NCBI GenBank assembly: GCA_021776615.1
Contig: JAJFFO010000007.1
Span: 186,001 to 250,000, forward strand
Origin: Robiginitomaculum sp.
Lineage (GTDB): Bacteria > Pseudomonadota > Alphaproteobacteria > Caulobacterales > Maricaulaceae
Direction: 5' to 3'
Length of the DNA: 64,000 nt
The translations under genes and the position numbers were made by a program. The notes beneath the pieces are model-generated. The model was not told where the DNA came from, ran no database searches, and worked only from the letters and a program-made list of their open reading frames with translations. Below are positions 8,523 through 18,600 of this stretch, in pieces (within the stretch, counting starts at the first letter, position 1; every line of letters starts with the position of its first letter).

Positions 8523-11500
8523 ATGTTGGGCAAATTGATCAATTTCGAAATAAAATACCACACCCGCCAAGTGGGGTTCTGGGTTACCGTTGCGGTGATG
8601 TTTCTGGTCGGGCTTCTGGTCATGTCGACCGATTCCATCACCATTTCCGGCGCGGCTGGCGAAAAGGTTAAGGCCAATGGCGCAATTGCTATTGCGCTGC
8701 AAGCTTCTGTTTTAAGCATCGGCTCTATCTTTTTTGGCGCTATTTTCGTGGTTAGCGGCGTCATGCGCGATCAGGTCCACAAAGCCTTGGAAATGGTCCA
8801 TGCAACGCCGATTCCTACCCGCGATATGACCTTATCGCGGATGATTGGCGTTTATGTGGCGACGTTTATCTGTATTTTTGGCGCTGTTCTTGGCTTGTTT
8901 GCCGGTCAATTTGCACCCTGGGTCGACCAGGAAACGCTTGGCCCGATAAACCCGCTATATTTTCTGCAGCCTGCGGTTTTATATATTGGCGTCAATACGC
9001 TTCTGGTTAGCGGCCTGTTCACCACGGTTGCAGCGGTCACGCGCAATCGTAGCCTTGTCTATGTCACCGCCGTAGCACTATTTATTTTCTACACTGGCAG
9101 TGGCTTGTTATTGGGCGAAGATCCGCCGGATTTGTTGGTCACACTTTCAGATCCATTTGGGGCCACCGCGCTGGCGATAACCACGCAGTTTTGGCCCGCC
9201 GCCGAGCAAAACACCGTTATGTCACCAATATTTGGCTATGTCGGATTAAACCGCCTTGTCTGGGGCGGCTTGGGCATCGTTTTGTATTTCGCCACTTTTG
9301 GCCTGTTCAAGCGCGGCATGGCTTCCAAAAAATCCAAAGGGTCGCTGGAAGACACAGCCGCAAGCCTCGGCCAGATTAAACTTTACCAAACCCCAAGTGT
9401 GCATTCTGGCGCCGTGGCCCTGCAATCGTTTTGGAAACGCTTCACATTTGAATATTTAACTACGGTCAAAAGCATTCCCTTCATCATTCTAAGCCTGCTG
9501 GCGCTTTCGTTTTTTGGCCTGGTAATATGGGTTCAAACGGCTTTTGCGCCGGACCCTCTATTGCCAACCAATATACAGATGGCCCAAACTACATTGGGTG
9601 GCCTGGCAATCCCGCTATTGATCATTATCGTTTTTTTTAGCGGCGAGATTATCTGGCGCGATAAGACTGCGGCCATGACCGAAATTCTGGACGCCAGCCC
9701 GGTAAAAAACTGGCCGCTTATGGCCGGTAAATGGTTATCCTTGTTCGCCATCATTGTGACATTAGTTGGCATTGGTATTGCCGTAGGCATGGTCGCCCAA
9801 ATAGTTTTGGGAGATGTCCCAATCAATCCGAGCACCTATTTGAAATTCGCCTTTGTTTCCTTTGCCCCGCGCATTATTTTGTTCAGCTGCCTGATATTGT
9901 TTATTCAAAACTTCATGCCCAATCGCGTCATTGGCATGATTGCCGCCGGTGCCTTGCTGATCTTTTTCTTCTTCATTCTCGGCAATTTGCCATTTGCGCA
10001 CCCGATGATGAATTTTGGTTCTACGCAAACCGGTGCGCTTTCCGAAATCAATGGCTATGCCGATCTGACCAATTTCAAATGGTTTGCTGTCTATTGGGGA
10101 TCTCTATGCGCCCTGTTTGCGGTATTAAGCATTTGGATGTGGCGGCGCGGCACGCAAAGCTCGCTCATTAACCGCCTTAAGAGCCTTGGCAAACGCATGA
10201 CGCCAGCCTCTGCGGCCATTGCCACGGTTTTTCTGGCGGTGTTTATCGGTTCAGGGGCACTTATCTTCAAGGCCTACAATATCGATAATGATTTTCGCAC
10301 CACCAAGCAAACTAGATTGCTTGCCGTGGCCTGGGAAAAATCCTTTTATGAAATCTTCAAAAAACCAGTACCCAAAATTCGCGCCGTCGAGACACGGGTG
10401 GACTTTTCACCATCAAAGCGCACGGCCAATGTTAGCGGTAGCTTTGCCATAGAAAACACCACCGGGGCCCCCTTAAGCGATTTATATGTTGGCCTGCCGA
10501 CGGAGCATGACGAGGATGTCAAAGAGCTGTCCGTCACCGGTGCTCATTGGGTAGAGAGCGGTGAAAATGCAGCCGAGCTTAAGAAGATTGGGTATCGACT
10601 CTACCGGTTCGAGCCAGCCTTGGCACCCGATGCGACAACCAAAATGACGTTTGAAACCTATTTTCGCGCTCCATCTCTGGGCGATGGCAGCCCGATCCAA
10701 CGCAATGGTACTTTCGTCAATAATTTCGCCGTCATGCCGACCATCGAGCTGCAGGACAATCGCATGAGAAACCCCGATCAACGGCGCAAACATGATTTGC
10801 CGGAATTGGAAAAGCGACCAGATCGCACTGACATGGCCACGCGGCAAAACAACTTCATCACACGCTCCGCCGATTATGTGGATTTCAAAGCCAGTGTCTG
10901 TACCGACATTGGGCAAATCCCGATCGCGCCCGGAAAACTCATGCGCGAATATGAAGCCAATGGCAAAGCCTGCCGCGATTATCAGGCCATCAGCCCGATT
11001 TTGAATTTCTTCTCCTTCCTGTCCGCCGATTATGCGGTCAAGCGCGATGTTTGGGAAAACCCGGATGGCGAGAATATTAATCTGGCGATTTATTATCATG
11101 AACCCCATGGTTATAATATTGATCTGATGCTCGAAGCGATGAAAGACTCGCTTGACACCTTCACCAAAACTTTTGGCCCGTATCAATATAGCCAAATCCG
11201 TATTATGGAATTTCCCTATGGAGGTTTTGCCCAATCCTTTGCCAGCACCATTCCATTTTCCGAAAACATCGGGTTTGCGCGCAATCCAGGCGACGCTGAT
11301 GATGTCATGAATCTGGATTTGGCGACCTATGTGACCATGCACGAAATTGGCCATCAATGGTTTGCCCACCAGATTATTGGCAGCCCCAATAAGGGCTTCA
11401 ATGTCCTCTCCGAGGGGCTGACGGAGAATGCCGCCTATGAAGCCTATCAGGCCAAATATGGTTGGCAGCGGACCAAACGATTATTGGACCAACGCTCCAT

Positions 11501-12161
11501 ACAATCATACCTTGTCGGTCGTACGCAGGACAATGATGCTGAACCGCCATTAGCCAAAGCCGAGCAGCAGCAATATCTTGATTATAACAAGGCTGCCTGG
11601 GTGTTTTGGGGCCTAAAGCACTATATGGGCAATGATAACATGCAAGCCGCCATTCGTGGCTTCCTCAAACAGTATGGCACTAAAGAACCGCCTTACCCGA
11701 CCACCATACAATTGGTTGATGCCCTGCGCGCCGCCGCACCGGCGGACATGCAAGGTCTGATCACCGATTATTGGGACCGGATCACGTTTTGGGAGTTAAA
11801 AATTGATGGTGATGTGGTCGTCAACGAGAACCCAAGTGGCGGGTTTGACGTTAGCTTGACCGCCATGGTCGACAAAAAAATTGCCGCCGAAGAAGATGGC
11901 AAGGAAACCTCGGTAACCGAAATTGACGGTGAAAGCCTCAATGAATGGGTTGAGATCGGGTTTTACACGCAAGATCCGAAGGAAACGCTGGGCGATGAAT
12001 GGACCGCGCTTGAACGGGTCCGGATCAGCGAGTTGGAAACCGCGCTGAGCTTTACCATGGACGAACGCCCGACCCATGTATTGCTCGACCCACGGCGCTT
12101 GCTGATGGAGCGTAATGTCGATGACAATTTGAAAAAAACCGAAGCCGGGCAAGAAAGCTGA
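8523..12161 (+). CDS. ABC-2 type permease fused to an M1 family aminopeptidase domain
   Basis: A 1212-residue fusion. The N-terminal half (about 1-590) holds two blocks of membrane segments, each like an ABC-2 permease half, separated by a hydrophilic linker near residues 265-315. After the last membrane segment (about residues 565-585) a periplasmic region with beta-rich N-terminal M1 features leads to the zinc motif HEIGHQW at residues 940-944 and the third-ligand region LSEGLTE (Glu 964), spaced one residue longer than in classical M1 enzymes, as I recall for this fusion family. Peptidase and transport functions are therefore physically joined; substrate unknown. The C-terminal ~150 residues form a beta-rich tail. 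Confidence 0.9.
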   Translation: MLGKLINFEIKYHTRQVGFWVTVAVMFLVGLLVMSTDSITISGAAGEKVKANGAIAIALQASVLSIGSIFFGAIFVVSGVMRDQVHKALEMVHATPIPTRDMTLSRMIGVYVATFICIFGAVLGLFAGQFAPWVDQETLGPINPLYFLQPAVLYIGVNTLLVSGLFTTVAAVTRNRSLVYVTAVALFIFYTGSGLLLGEDPPDLLVTLSDPFGATALAITTQFWPAAEQNTVMSPIFGYVGLNRLVWGGLGIVLYFATFGLFKRGMASKKSKGSLEDTAASLGQIKLYQTPSVHSGAVALQSFWKRFTFEYLTTVKSIPFIILSLLALSFFGLVIWVQTAFAPDPLLPTNIQMAQTTLGGLAIPLLIIIVFFSGEIIWRDKTAAMTEILDASPVKNWPLMAGKWLSLFAIIVTLVGIGIAVGMVAQIVLGDVPINPSTYLKFAFVSFAPRIILFSCLILFIQNFMPNRVIGMIAAGALLIFFFFILGNLPFAHPMMNFGSTQTGALSEINGYADLTNFKWFAVYWGSLCALFAVLSIWMWRRGTQSSLINRLKSLGKRMTPASAAIATVFLAVFIGSGALIFKAYNIDNDFRTTKQTRLLAVAWEKSFYEIFKKPVPKIRAVETRVDFSPSKRTANVSGSFAIENTTGAPLSDLYVGLPTEHDEDVKELSVTGAHWVESGENAAELKKIGYRLYRFEPALAPDATTKMTFETYFRAPSLGDGSPIQRNGTFVNNFAVMPTIELQDNRMRNPDQRRKHDLPELEKRPDRTDMATRQNNFITRSADYVDFKASVCTDIGQIPIAPGKLMREYEANGKACRDYQAISPILNFFSFLSADYAVKRDVWENPDGENINLAIYYHEPHGYNIDLMLEAMKDSLDTFTKTFGPYQYSQIRIMEFPYGGFAQSFASTIPFSENIGFARNPGDADDVMNLDLATYVTMHEIGHQWFAHQIIGSPNKGFNVLSEGLTENAAYEAYQAKYGWQRTKRLLDQRSIQSYLVGRTQDNDAEPPLAKAEQQQYLDYNKAAWVFWGLKHYMGNDNMQAAIRGFLKQYGTKEPPYPTTIQLVDALRAAAPADMQGLITDYWDRITFWELKIDGDVVVNENPSGGFDVSLTAMVDKKIAAEEDGKETSVTEIDGESLNEWVEIGFYTQDPKETLGDEWTALERVRISELETALSFTMDERPTHVLLDPRRLLMERNVDDNLKKTEAGQES

Positions 12162-12177
12162 AGCGCATTTGATGATT

Positions 12178-12218
12178 GCATCTTTGGTGGAGACCCCATA
12201 AATCTCCACCAAAGATGC
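12178..12218 (+). terminator. Perfect 16-bp hairpin between the ABC/M1 gene and tdk
   Basis: GCATCTTTGGTGGAGA (12178-12193) pairs perfectly with its complement at 12203-12218 around a nine-base loop. It starts 16 bases after the permease/M1 stop and ends 16 bases before the tdk GTG. There is no U-tract; it could terminate the upstream transcript or affect tdk translation. Confidence 0.55.
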
Positions 12219-12234
12219 ATCAAAGGGGAAATGC

Positions 12235-12825
12235 GTGTCTAAACTCTATTTCAGTTATGCGGCCATGAATGCCGGTAAGTCCACGGTGCTTCTACAAGCG
12301 GCGCACAATTATGAAGAACAGGGCATGCGCACCTGCCTGCTGACGGCGGCCATTGATCAACGTGCCGGCGATGGCCGCATTGCCTCGCGCATTGGCATTG
12401 CCAAAGACGCACACACTTTCAACGAAAGCGATGATTTGCTGGCCATTATTGGCGCCTTAAATGCCAATGAAGCCCTGAATTGTGTGTTGATTGATGAAGC
12501 ACAGTTTTTGACGCCCGATCAAGTTTGGCAATTGGCGGCCATCACCGATGATTTACGCATTCCGGTTCTGTGTTATGGCCTGCGCACTGACTTTCAGGGC
12601 AAGCTGTTTCCGGGCAGCGAGACTCTATTGGCAATTGCCGATCAATTACGCGAAATTCGCACCATTTGCTGGTGCGGTGCCAAAGCGATTATGGTATTGC
12701 GTTTGGATGAAAATGGTTGCCCGGTGAAAGAGGGGGCGCAGGTACATATTGCTGGCAATGACCAGTATATTTCCTTATGCCGCCGACACTGGAAAACCCA
12801 GCAACTCGAAGCACAGACAGATTAA
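12235..12825 (+). CDS. tdk: Thymidine kinase
   Basis: A 196-residue type II thymidine kinase that phosphorylates thymidine in the salvage of dTMP. The P-loop MNAGKST is at residues 11-17, the Walker-B-like LIDEAQFLTPDQV near residue 90, and the lasso-domain zinc site CWCGAKA with CRRHW near residues 145-185; the last ligand is His, as in E. coli-type enzymes. The start is GTG at 12235, preceded by AAAGGGG; the nearby ATG at 12231 is out of frame. Length is normal for the family. Cytoplasmic. Confidence 0.95.
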   Translation: MSKLYFSYAAMNAGKSTVLLQAAHNYEEQGMRTCLLTAAIDQRAGDGRIASRIGIAKDAHTFNESDDLLAIIGALNANEALNCVLIDEAQFLTPDQVWQLAAITDDLRIPVLCYGLRTDFQGKLFPGSETLLAIADQLREIRTICWCGAKAIMVLRLDENGCPVKEGAQVHIAGNDQYISLCRRHWKTQQLEAQTD

Positions 12826-12843
12826 GTTTCATTGGAGAAAAAG

Positions 12844-14055
12844 ATGTTCAAACAGGTTTCGCTTAGTGCACTTTGCCTCTCACTGGCCAGCATCGCCCCC
12901 GCCGCTTTGGCGCAGGTCGATACCGTCATATGTAATCAGCTCACCACCGAAGTGCAGACCGCGCAGGACGACATCGACGCCGCGCGGGGCCGCTTTGATA
13001 ACCGCGCTAAAGTGATGGACGAACGGCTCGGCCTGGCCAATACAGCGGCGCAAAATGGCGAGGAAATTGCCCCCCTGTGGGTGGATGTAATGGCTTCGCG
13101 CGATGAGATGAAACCCCTCGCCGAGGACGCGGTGCGCACTGTTAATAACGGTTTTTCAACCATGCAACCCTATGTCGCCGCGAATTGCACCACCATGACC
13201 AAGGAAGAGGTCGAACAACGACGGGTTCAGGCGGCCAAACACTATCAAGACAGTCTGCAAATGCTAAACGTCCTGCCCAATGATTGGCAGGAGCGCTATG
13301 GACGGCACAAAAGAGCGACAGACCCGGCAGTTTGCACGGCCCTGGACCAAAAGCACAAGGACGCCGATGCCCGCGGCAAAACCTATAGCCTTGCCCATGA
13401 TGGCTTAATCGCCGCCTATCGCAAAGCCCATCTGGAGGTCAATGAAGCGATTGATCTGGAACGCCCGTTCGCGGCAGAGTGGGAGGTTTTGCATGAAACC
13501 CGGACCGCCGCTTTGCCCGGTGTAAATGGGTATGGCGAAGTGGTCGGGGCCATTTTTGGAGCCGCACGCGAAAACATTGAGCAAGGCTGTGTGCCAATGA
13601 CCGCCGCCGGTGAAGATGCCTTTAGGAAAAATGCCACCGATGTTTTACTGGAAATTCGCGATAGCAAAATGCGTCTTAATGACCTGCCGGACAATGCGCA
13701 AACCTATGCGCTACAACGCCGTGAGAGCACTACGGCCCGCATTGGCATTATCAATAATACGGACGAGATTTTGTGCATTCATGCCAATGCCAGCGAAGTT
13801 GGCAAATGTATCATCAAACCGCGTGGCACCAAGGTGGTGGAACTGAACCCCGGCGTCGAAGCCAAAAATACGGCGGCAGTGGTGTTTAAAATCACCGGCG
13901 GTGTTACCTGGTTAAAAGATGCCGATGGTAATGCCCAAGCCGGCGAAATGGCCGTTTGCGCCCAGCGGACATTCGACCACGCGACCGGCAGCAAAGTGTG
14001 GGCAATTGAATCAATTGTTGAAGAAGACTGCAACGCGCCAAGCATAGCGCCCTAA
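12844..14055 (+). CDS. Secreted protein of unknown function with eight cysteines
   Basis: A 403-residue protein with a clear Sec signal peptide (LSALCLSLASIAPAALAQ, cleavage after residue 24 or so). The mature part has two halves: a helical, charged N-terminal region (to about residue 290) with paired cysteines near VICNQ, AANCTT, PAVCTA and QGCVP, and a C-terminal beta-rich domain (ILCIHAN, GKCIIKPRGTKVVEL, AVCAQR, EDCNAP). Eight cysteines outside the signal peptide suggest disulfides in the periplasm or outside. ATG at 12844 has GGAG six bases upstream; a TTG at 12832 is rejected. I do not recognise the family. Confidence 0.65.
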   Translation: MFKQVSLSALCLSLASIAPAALAQVDTVICNQLTTEVQTAQDDIDAARGRFDNRAKVMDERLGLANTAAQNGEEIAPLWVDVMASRDEMKPLAEDAVRTVNNGFSTMQPYVAANCTTMTKEEVEQRRVQAAKHYQDSLQMLNVLPNDWQERYGRHKRATDPAVCTALDQKHKDADARGKTYSLAHDGLIAAYRKAHLEVNEAIDLERPFAAEWEVLHETRTAALPGVNGYGEVVGAIFGAARENIEQGCVPMTAAGEDAFRKNATDVLLEIRDSKMRLNDLPDNAQTYALQRRESTTARIGIINNTDEILCIHANASEVGKCIIKPRGTKVVELNPGVEAKNTAAVVFKITGGVTWLKDADGNAQAGEMAVCAQRTFDHATGSKVWAIESIVEEDCNAPSIAP

Positions 14056-14142
14056 ATGAAAAATGTCCGTCAAGTGCCCATTTGTCGCATGTCGTTTTCA
14101 CCAAGGCTGGCCTAGAGTTTTTTCTTTGATGAGGAGAGATAT

Positions 14143-14379
14143 ATGTCACACGTTCAACACGAATTAGCGCAAAAGTTTCCGGAAAAAACCGCTCGTCTAC
14201 ACGAGCTAAAGCTCAACGATGCCCATTATGCGCGCTTGTCCGAAGAATATCACGCACTTAACCGGCGCATTCACCGGCTTGAGGCAGAAGGCAGCCCCAG
14301 AAGCGACGCGTTAATGGTTGAACTTAAGGCCAAAAGAGTGACCTTGCTGGATGAGCTTACCGCCATCATCAATGGTTAA
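14143..14379 (+). CDS. YdcH-like DUF465 small protein
   Basis: A 78-residue protein matching DUF465 (YdcH family): a two-helix, charged protein with the patterns FPEKTARLHELKLNDAHYAR and LSEEYHALNRRIHRLE followed by a second helix of similar heptad character (LKAKRVTLLDELTAII). The family is widespread and small; its molecular role is not established. A strong Shine-Dalgarno (GAGGAGA) precedes the ATG. It is monocistronic here, convergent with the nitronate monooxygenase gene nine bases downstream. Confidence 0.85.
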   Translation: MSHVQHELAQKFPEKTARLHELKLNDAHYARLSEEYHALNRRIHRLEAEGSPRSDALMVELKAKRVTLLDELTAIING

Positions 14380-14388
14380 AAGCGGTGC

Positions 14389-15351
14389 TTAGCCACATAG
14401 CTCGGCCTTGGCTGCCTGATATTGCGTCCTCAAGCGGGCAATAAGGTCGGCGGCTGTGGGCACATCATGCACCGCACCAATGCCCTGCCCGCAGCCCCAA
14501 ATATCGCGCCATGCCTTGGCGTCGGAACTGCCACCGGAACCGAAATTCATCGCGTCGGCGCTGGCCTCTGGCAAATTGTCAGGGTCAAGCCCGGCGGCGC
14601 GGATGGAGGGGGCAAGGTAATTGCCGTGAATGCCGGTAAACAGGGATGAATTAACAATATCATCGGCACCGCTTTGCACGATCATGTCCTTATAGGCGGG
14701 CGCGGCGCGGGCCTCTTCGGTGGCGATAAACATGGAGCCGGCATAGGCAAGATCCGCGCCCATGGCTTGCGCGGCCAAAATCGCGCCGCCCGTGGCAATA
14801 GAGCCGGACAGCAATAACGGGCCGTCAAACCAATCGCGAATTTCCTGCACCAGCGCAAACGGCGAGAATGGCCCGGCATGGCCACCGGCCCCGGCGGCCA
14901 CAGCGATCAGACCATCTGCACCCTTCTCGATGGCTTTATGGGCAAAGCGGTTATTGATAATATCGTGCAAACACACCCCGCCATAAGAGTGCACCGCGTC
15001 AAACACTTCCGGACGCGCCCCCAAAGAGGTAATCACAATCGGCACCTGATGTTTAACACAAAGGGCAACGTCCTGCTCCAACCGCCCATTAGAGCGATGC
15101 ACAATCTGATTAACCGCAAATGGCGCGGACGGAGTATCCGGATTAGCCGCGTCATAGGTCGCCAATTCTTCCTTAATTTGCACCAACCAGTCATCGAGCT
15201 GCTCAATCGGCCGCGCATTCAAGCTCGGAAAGGAGCCGACAATGCCTGCTTTGCATTGGGCAATGACCAATTCCGGCCCGGAAACAATAAACATTGGCGC
15301 ACCAATGAGCGGCAGGCGCAGACGGTCTTTTAAAATTGGCGGTAAAGACAA
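14389..15351 (-). CDS. Nitronate monooxygenase (2-nitropropane dioxygenase) family protein
   Basis: A 320-residue FMN-dependent TIM-barrel enzyme that oxidises alkyl nitronates such as propionate 3-nitronate. Evidence: PLIGAPMFIVSGPELV at the start, ITSLGARPEVF, GADGLIAVAAGAGGHAG (the phosphate/FMN loop), LLLSGSIATGGAILAAQAMGAD and a GSMFIATEEA segment. The start is placed at TTG 15351, with AGGAG eight bases upstream; the more distal in-frame TTG at 15372 lacks a site. Class I-type enzymes use the His in GGHAG. Several homologues carry other enoyl reductase-like activities, so the substrate is inferred only from the family. Confidence 0.85.
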   Translation of the reverse strand: MSLPPILKDRLRLPLIGAPMFIVSGPELVIAQCKAGIVGSFPSLNARPIEQLDDWLVQIKEELATYDAANPDTPSAPFAVNQIVHRSNGRLEQDVALCVKHQVPIVITSLGARPEVFDAVHSYGGVCLHDIINNRFAHKAIEKGADGLIAVAAGAGGHAGPFSPFALVQEIRDWFDGPLLLSGSIATGGAILAAQAMGADLAYAGSMFIATEEARAAPAYKDMIVQSGADDIVNSSLFTGIHGNYLAPSIRAAGLDPDNLPEASADAMNFGSGGSSDAKAWRDIWGCGQGIGAVHDVPTAADLIARLRTQYQAAKAELCG

Positions 15352-15428
15352 GGCACTTTCTCCTAAAAACAATCCAAAACATCGTCACATCGGTAAACGC
15401 CGGTGTCTAGACTCTTTTCCTCGTCATA

Positions 15429-15448
15429 CCGGCTCCGGCTTATGCCGG
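15429..15448. repeat. Hairpin-forming intergenic element
   Basis: CCGGC ... GCCGG arms around a ten-base loop in a stretch reading GTCATACCGGCTCCGGC, a style of short GC-rich intergenic repeat common in proteobacteria. Only one copy is seen here, so calling it a repeat family member is inference. Confidence 0.3.
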
Positions 15449-15521
15449 GACAGGCGGCGGCCGGAATTCCTACTTTCTTGCAAGCCATAGGCGGCGTAAA
15501 ATGGACCCCGGTCTTCACCGA

Positions 15522-15571
15522 GGTGACGAAGAAGAGGCGGGGTGACGAAGAAGGAGCGGGGTGACGAAGAG
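15522..15571. repeat. 19-bp tandem repeat, about 2.6 copies, between the nitronate monooxygenase gene and mfd
   Basis: Units of the form GGTGACGAAGAAGAGGCGG start at 15522, 15541 and 15560 (third copy partial, GGTGACGAAGAG). The array is purine-rich on the plus strand and lies just downstream of the mfd stop codon and upstream of the nitronate monooxygenase start. Confidence 0.75.
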
Positions 15572-15620
15572 TATCTGATGTGACAGGAAGAGCTTCACCA
15601 TTCATCCCTGCCCGCTCTCT

Positions 15621-18600
15621 TCACCCCACCAAATTTGCAATTTCACGTACGGCCTTTTCTACGCCGCGCAGGCGCTGCACCGCTTCGGGCCAATTGCCGC
15701 GCATGACCAGTTTCTGGTCCGGGCGTAACTTATAGGCGTTGGCATGACCCGCCATCAGTTCCACCAGCCCCAGCGGGTTGGCAAAGGCCGCGCCGCGGAA
15801 GGTCAGCACCACGCCTTTGGGCCCAGCATCGGCCTTTTCAATACCGGCTTTTTTGCACAACGCCTTAATTTGCATCACCGACAATAAATGCTCTGCCTCT
15901 TCGGGCAACGGCCCAAAACGATCAATAAGCTCGGCGGCAAAAGCCTCGCGTTCTTCGGCGCTGTCAGCCCCGGCCAGACGGCGATAGAGCTGCAAGCGCA
16001 CATCCAGATCCGGCACATAATGCTCCGGTATCAGAACGCTAACCCCGGTATTGATTTGCGGTGACCATTCAAGATCGCTCATGGTTTCGCCGGTTTTCAT
16101 CTCCGCCACGGCCTCTTCGAGCATGGCTTGATAAAGTTCGACCCCGACATCGCGAATTTGGCCAGATTGCTCCTCGCCCAGCAAATTACCCCCGCCGCGC
16201 AAATCCAGATCATGGCTGGCGAGCGTAAAGCCAGCGCCCAGCGTATCGAGCGAGGAAAGCACTTTCAGGCGCGCTTCGGCGGTCTTGGTAATTTTGAATT
16301 TCGCCGGAATCGTCAGATAGGCATAGCCGCGCACTTTTGAGCGCCCGACCCGACCGCGCAATTGATAAAGCTGCGACAGCCCAAACCGATCCGCCCGATG
16401 CACAATCAGCGTATTGGCGGTCGGGATATCAAGACCGGATTCGATAATGGTGGTCGACAAAAGCACATCATATCGGCCCTCATAAAAGGCGGTCATAATG
16501 TCTTCAAGCTCCGACGGGCTCATCTGCCCGTGGGCGACCACATATTTAACTTCGGGCACGGCCTCGTTTAAAAACCGTTCAATCTCCTCAAGGTCCAAAA
16601 TACGCGGCACCACAAAAAAGCTCTGCCCGCCCCGAAAACGCTCGCGCAGCAATGCTTCGCGTATGGTCACCGTGTCGAACGGGGCCACATAGGTGCGCAC
16701 CGCCAGCCGGTCCACTGGCGGGGTGGCAATGAGCGACAGTTCGCGAATGCCACTGAGCGCCATCTGCAATGTGCGCGGAATCGGCGTGGCGGTAAGTGTC
16801 AGCACGTGCACGTCGGTGCGCAGGGATTTCAGACGTTCTTTATGGCGCACGCCAAAATGCTGTTCCTCATCAATAATCATCAGGCCAAGATCGCGAAATT
16901 GAAGTTGCTTGCCGAGCAATGCATGGGTGCCAACGACAATATCAACCTGCCCATTGGCCAGGCCTTCGCGGGTGGCCTTGGCCTCCGCCGTCGGCACCAA
17001 ACGCGACAAGCGCCGCACTTTTACCGGCCAGCCGCGAAACCGGTCCTGAAACGTGGAGAAATGCTGGCGCGCCAATAAGGTGGTCGGGGCGACAATCGCC
17101 ACCTGCCGCCCGCTCATGGCGGTGACAAAGGCGGCGCGCAAAGCCACTTCGGTTTTACCAAAGCCGACATCGCCGCACACCAGCCTATCCATCGGGCGGC
17201 CTTTGCCCAAATCCTCAACCACATCGGCAATCGCGGCCAATTGATCCTCAGTTTCGACGAATGGAAAACGGGCGCAAAATTCGTCCCACGCCCCGTGTGG
17301 CGGCGTGATAATTTCGGCTTCGCGCAATTCGCGCCCGGCGGCGATTTTAATCAGCTCACCAGCCATATCGCGCAGACGTTTTTTGGCTTTGGCCTTGCGC
17401 GCCTGCCATGCGGCACCGCCCAGTTTGTCGAGATTAGCCTGCGCCGATTCCGAGCCATAGCGCGATAAAAGCTCGATATTCTCAACCGGCAAAAACAACT
17501 TGTCGCCGCCGCCATAATGCAATTCCAGACAATCATGAGGCGCGCCATTAATGTCCAGAGTTTTCAGGCCGGCATAACGGCCAATCCCATGGTCCACATG
17601 CACCACCAAGTCGTCCGTGTGCAGGCTGGCAGCCTCGGCAATAAAGTTGGCAGCGCGCTTTTTGCGCCGCGTGCGGGCCAGTCGGTCGCCCAAAATATCT
17701 TGCTCGGCAATGACCACAAATTCAGCAGTTTCGAACCCGTGATCCAGCGGCAAAACCGCCAGGGCAATGGCTTTGGGCGGCAGCGCCACAAACGCGGCAA
17801 GGCCTTCTACCGGCTTGATCCCGGCAACCCCGTGGTCGGTTAGCACACCGCCCGTACGTTCTGCCGACCCGGTCGACCACCCGGCCAGCAAAACCTTCCT
17901 GCTTTGCCCGACGCTGTCACTGATATGGCCACGCACCGCATCATAAACATTGGTGTTTGAAATATTCCGTTCGGCGGCAAACACCCGCCCTATTTTGCCG
18001 CCAGCATCAATCACCCCCGCCGCAGGTGGCAAGGAAAAGGGGGAGAATTGGCGGGTATCCAGCACTTGCGCCAACGCCTTAAATTGCGCTTCGTCAAGAT
18101 ACAGCGCGTCGGGTTCCAGCGCCCGATATGCCGGTGCGGCGAGCGTTGTGGAAATGGCTTGGGCGGCATTTTCACGGCGTGCGCCATAATAATCGCTGAC
18201 CATTTGCGCACGCTCATCCAGGGCCTCAAGCGCCAAATGGTCCATCGCCAACAGTGTTCCACTGGCAAAATAATCAAAAACCGTCTGCGTGGTTTCGTAG
18301 AATAAAGGCAGCCAGTGCTCAACGCCTTGCGGGCGCGCCCCGGCGCTGACCGCATCGTAAATCGCATCATCATGGGCCGCGCCAAATGCCTGCACAAAGC
18401 CCTGCCGAAAGCGTGAAATCGTAGTTGGGGTAAGCAGGATTTCGCTCACCGGGGCCAGCTCAACCGCCTTCAGGGTTGCAATCGAGCGCTGGGTTTGCGG
18501 ATCAAAGCTCCGCACGCTTTCCAGTACATCACCGAAAAAATCCAGCCGCACCGGCTCATTGCTTCCCGGCGGAAACACGTCGACCACACCGCCACGCACC

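Noticed and set aside
10482-11369. 295-codon open frame on the minus strand inside the ABC/M1 gene
   Set aside because: Covers the M1 catalytic region in the other strand; codon-bias shadow of a conserved gene.
15522-15571. Possible CRISPR-like array
   Set aside because: 19-bp direct units have no spacers and only 2.6 copies.
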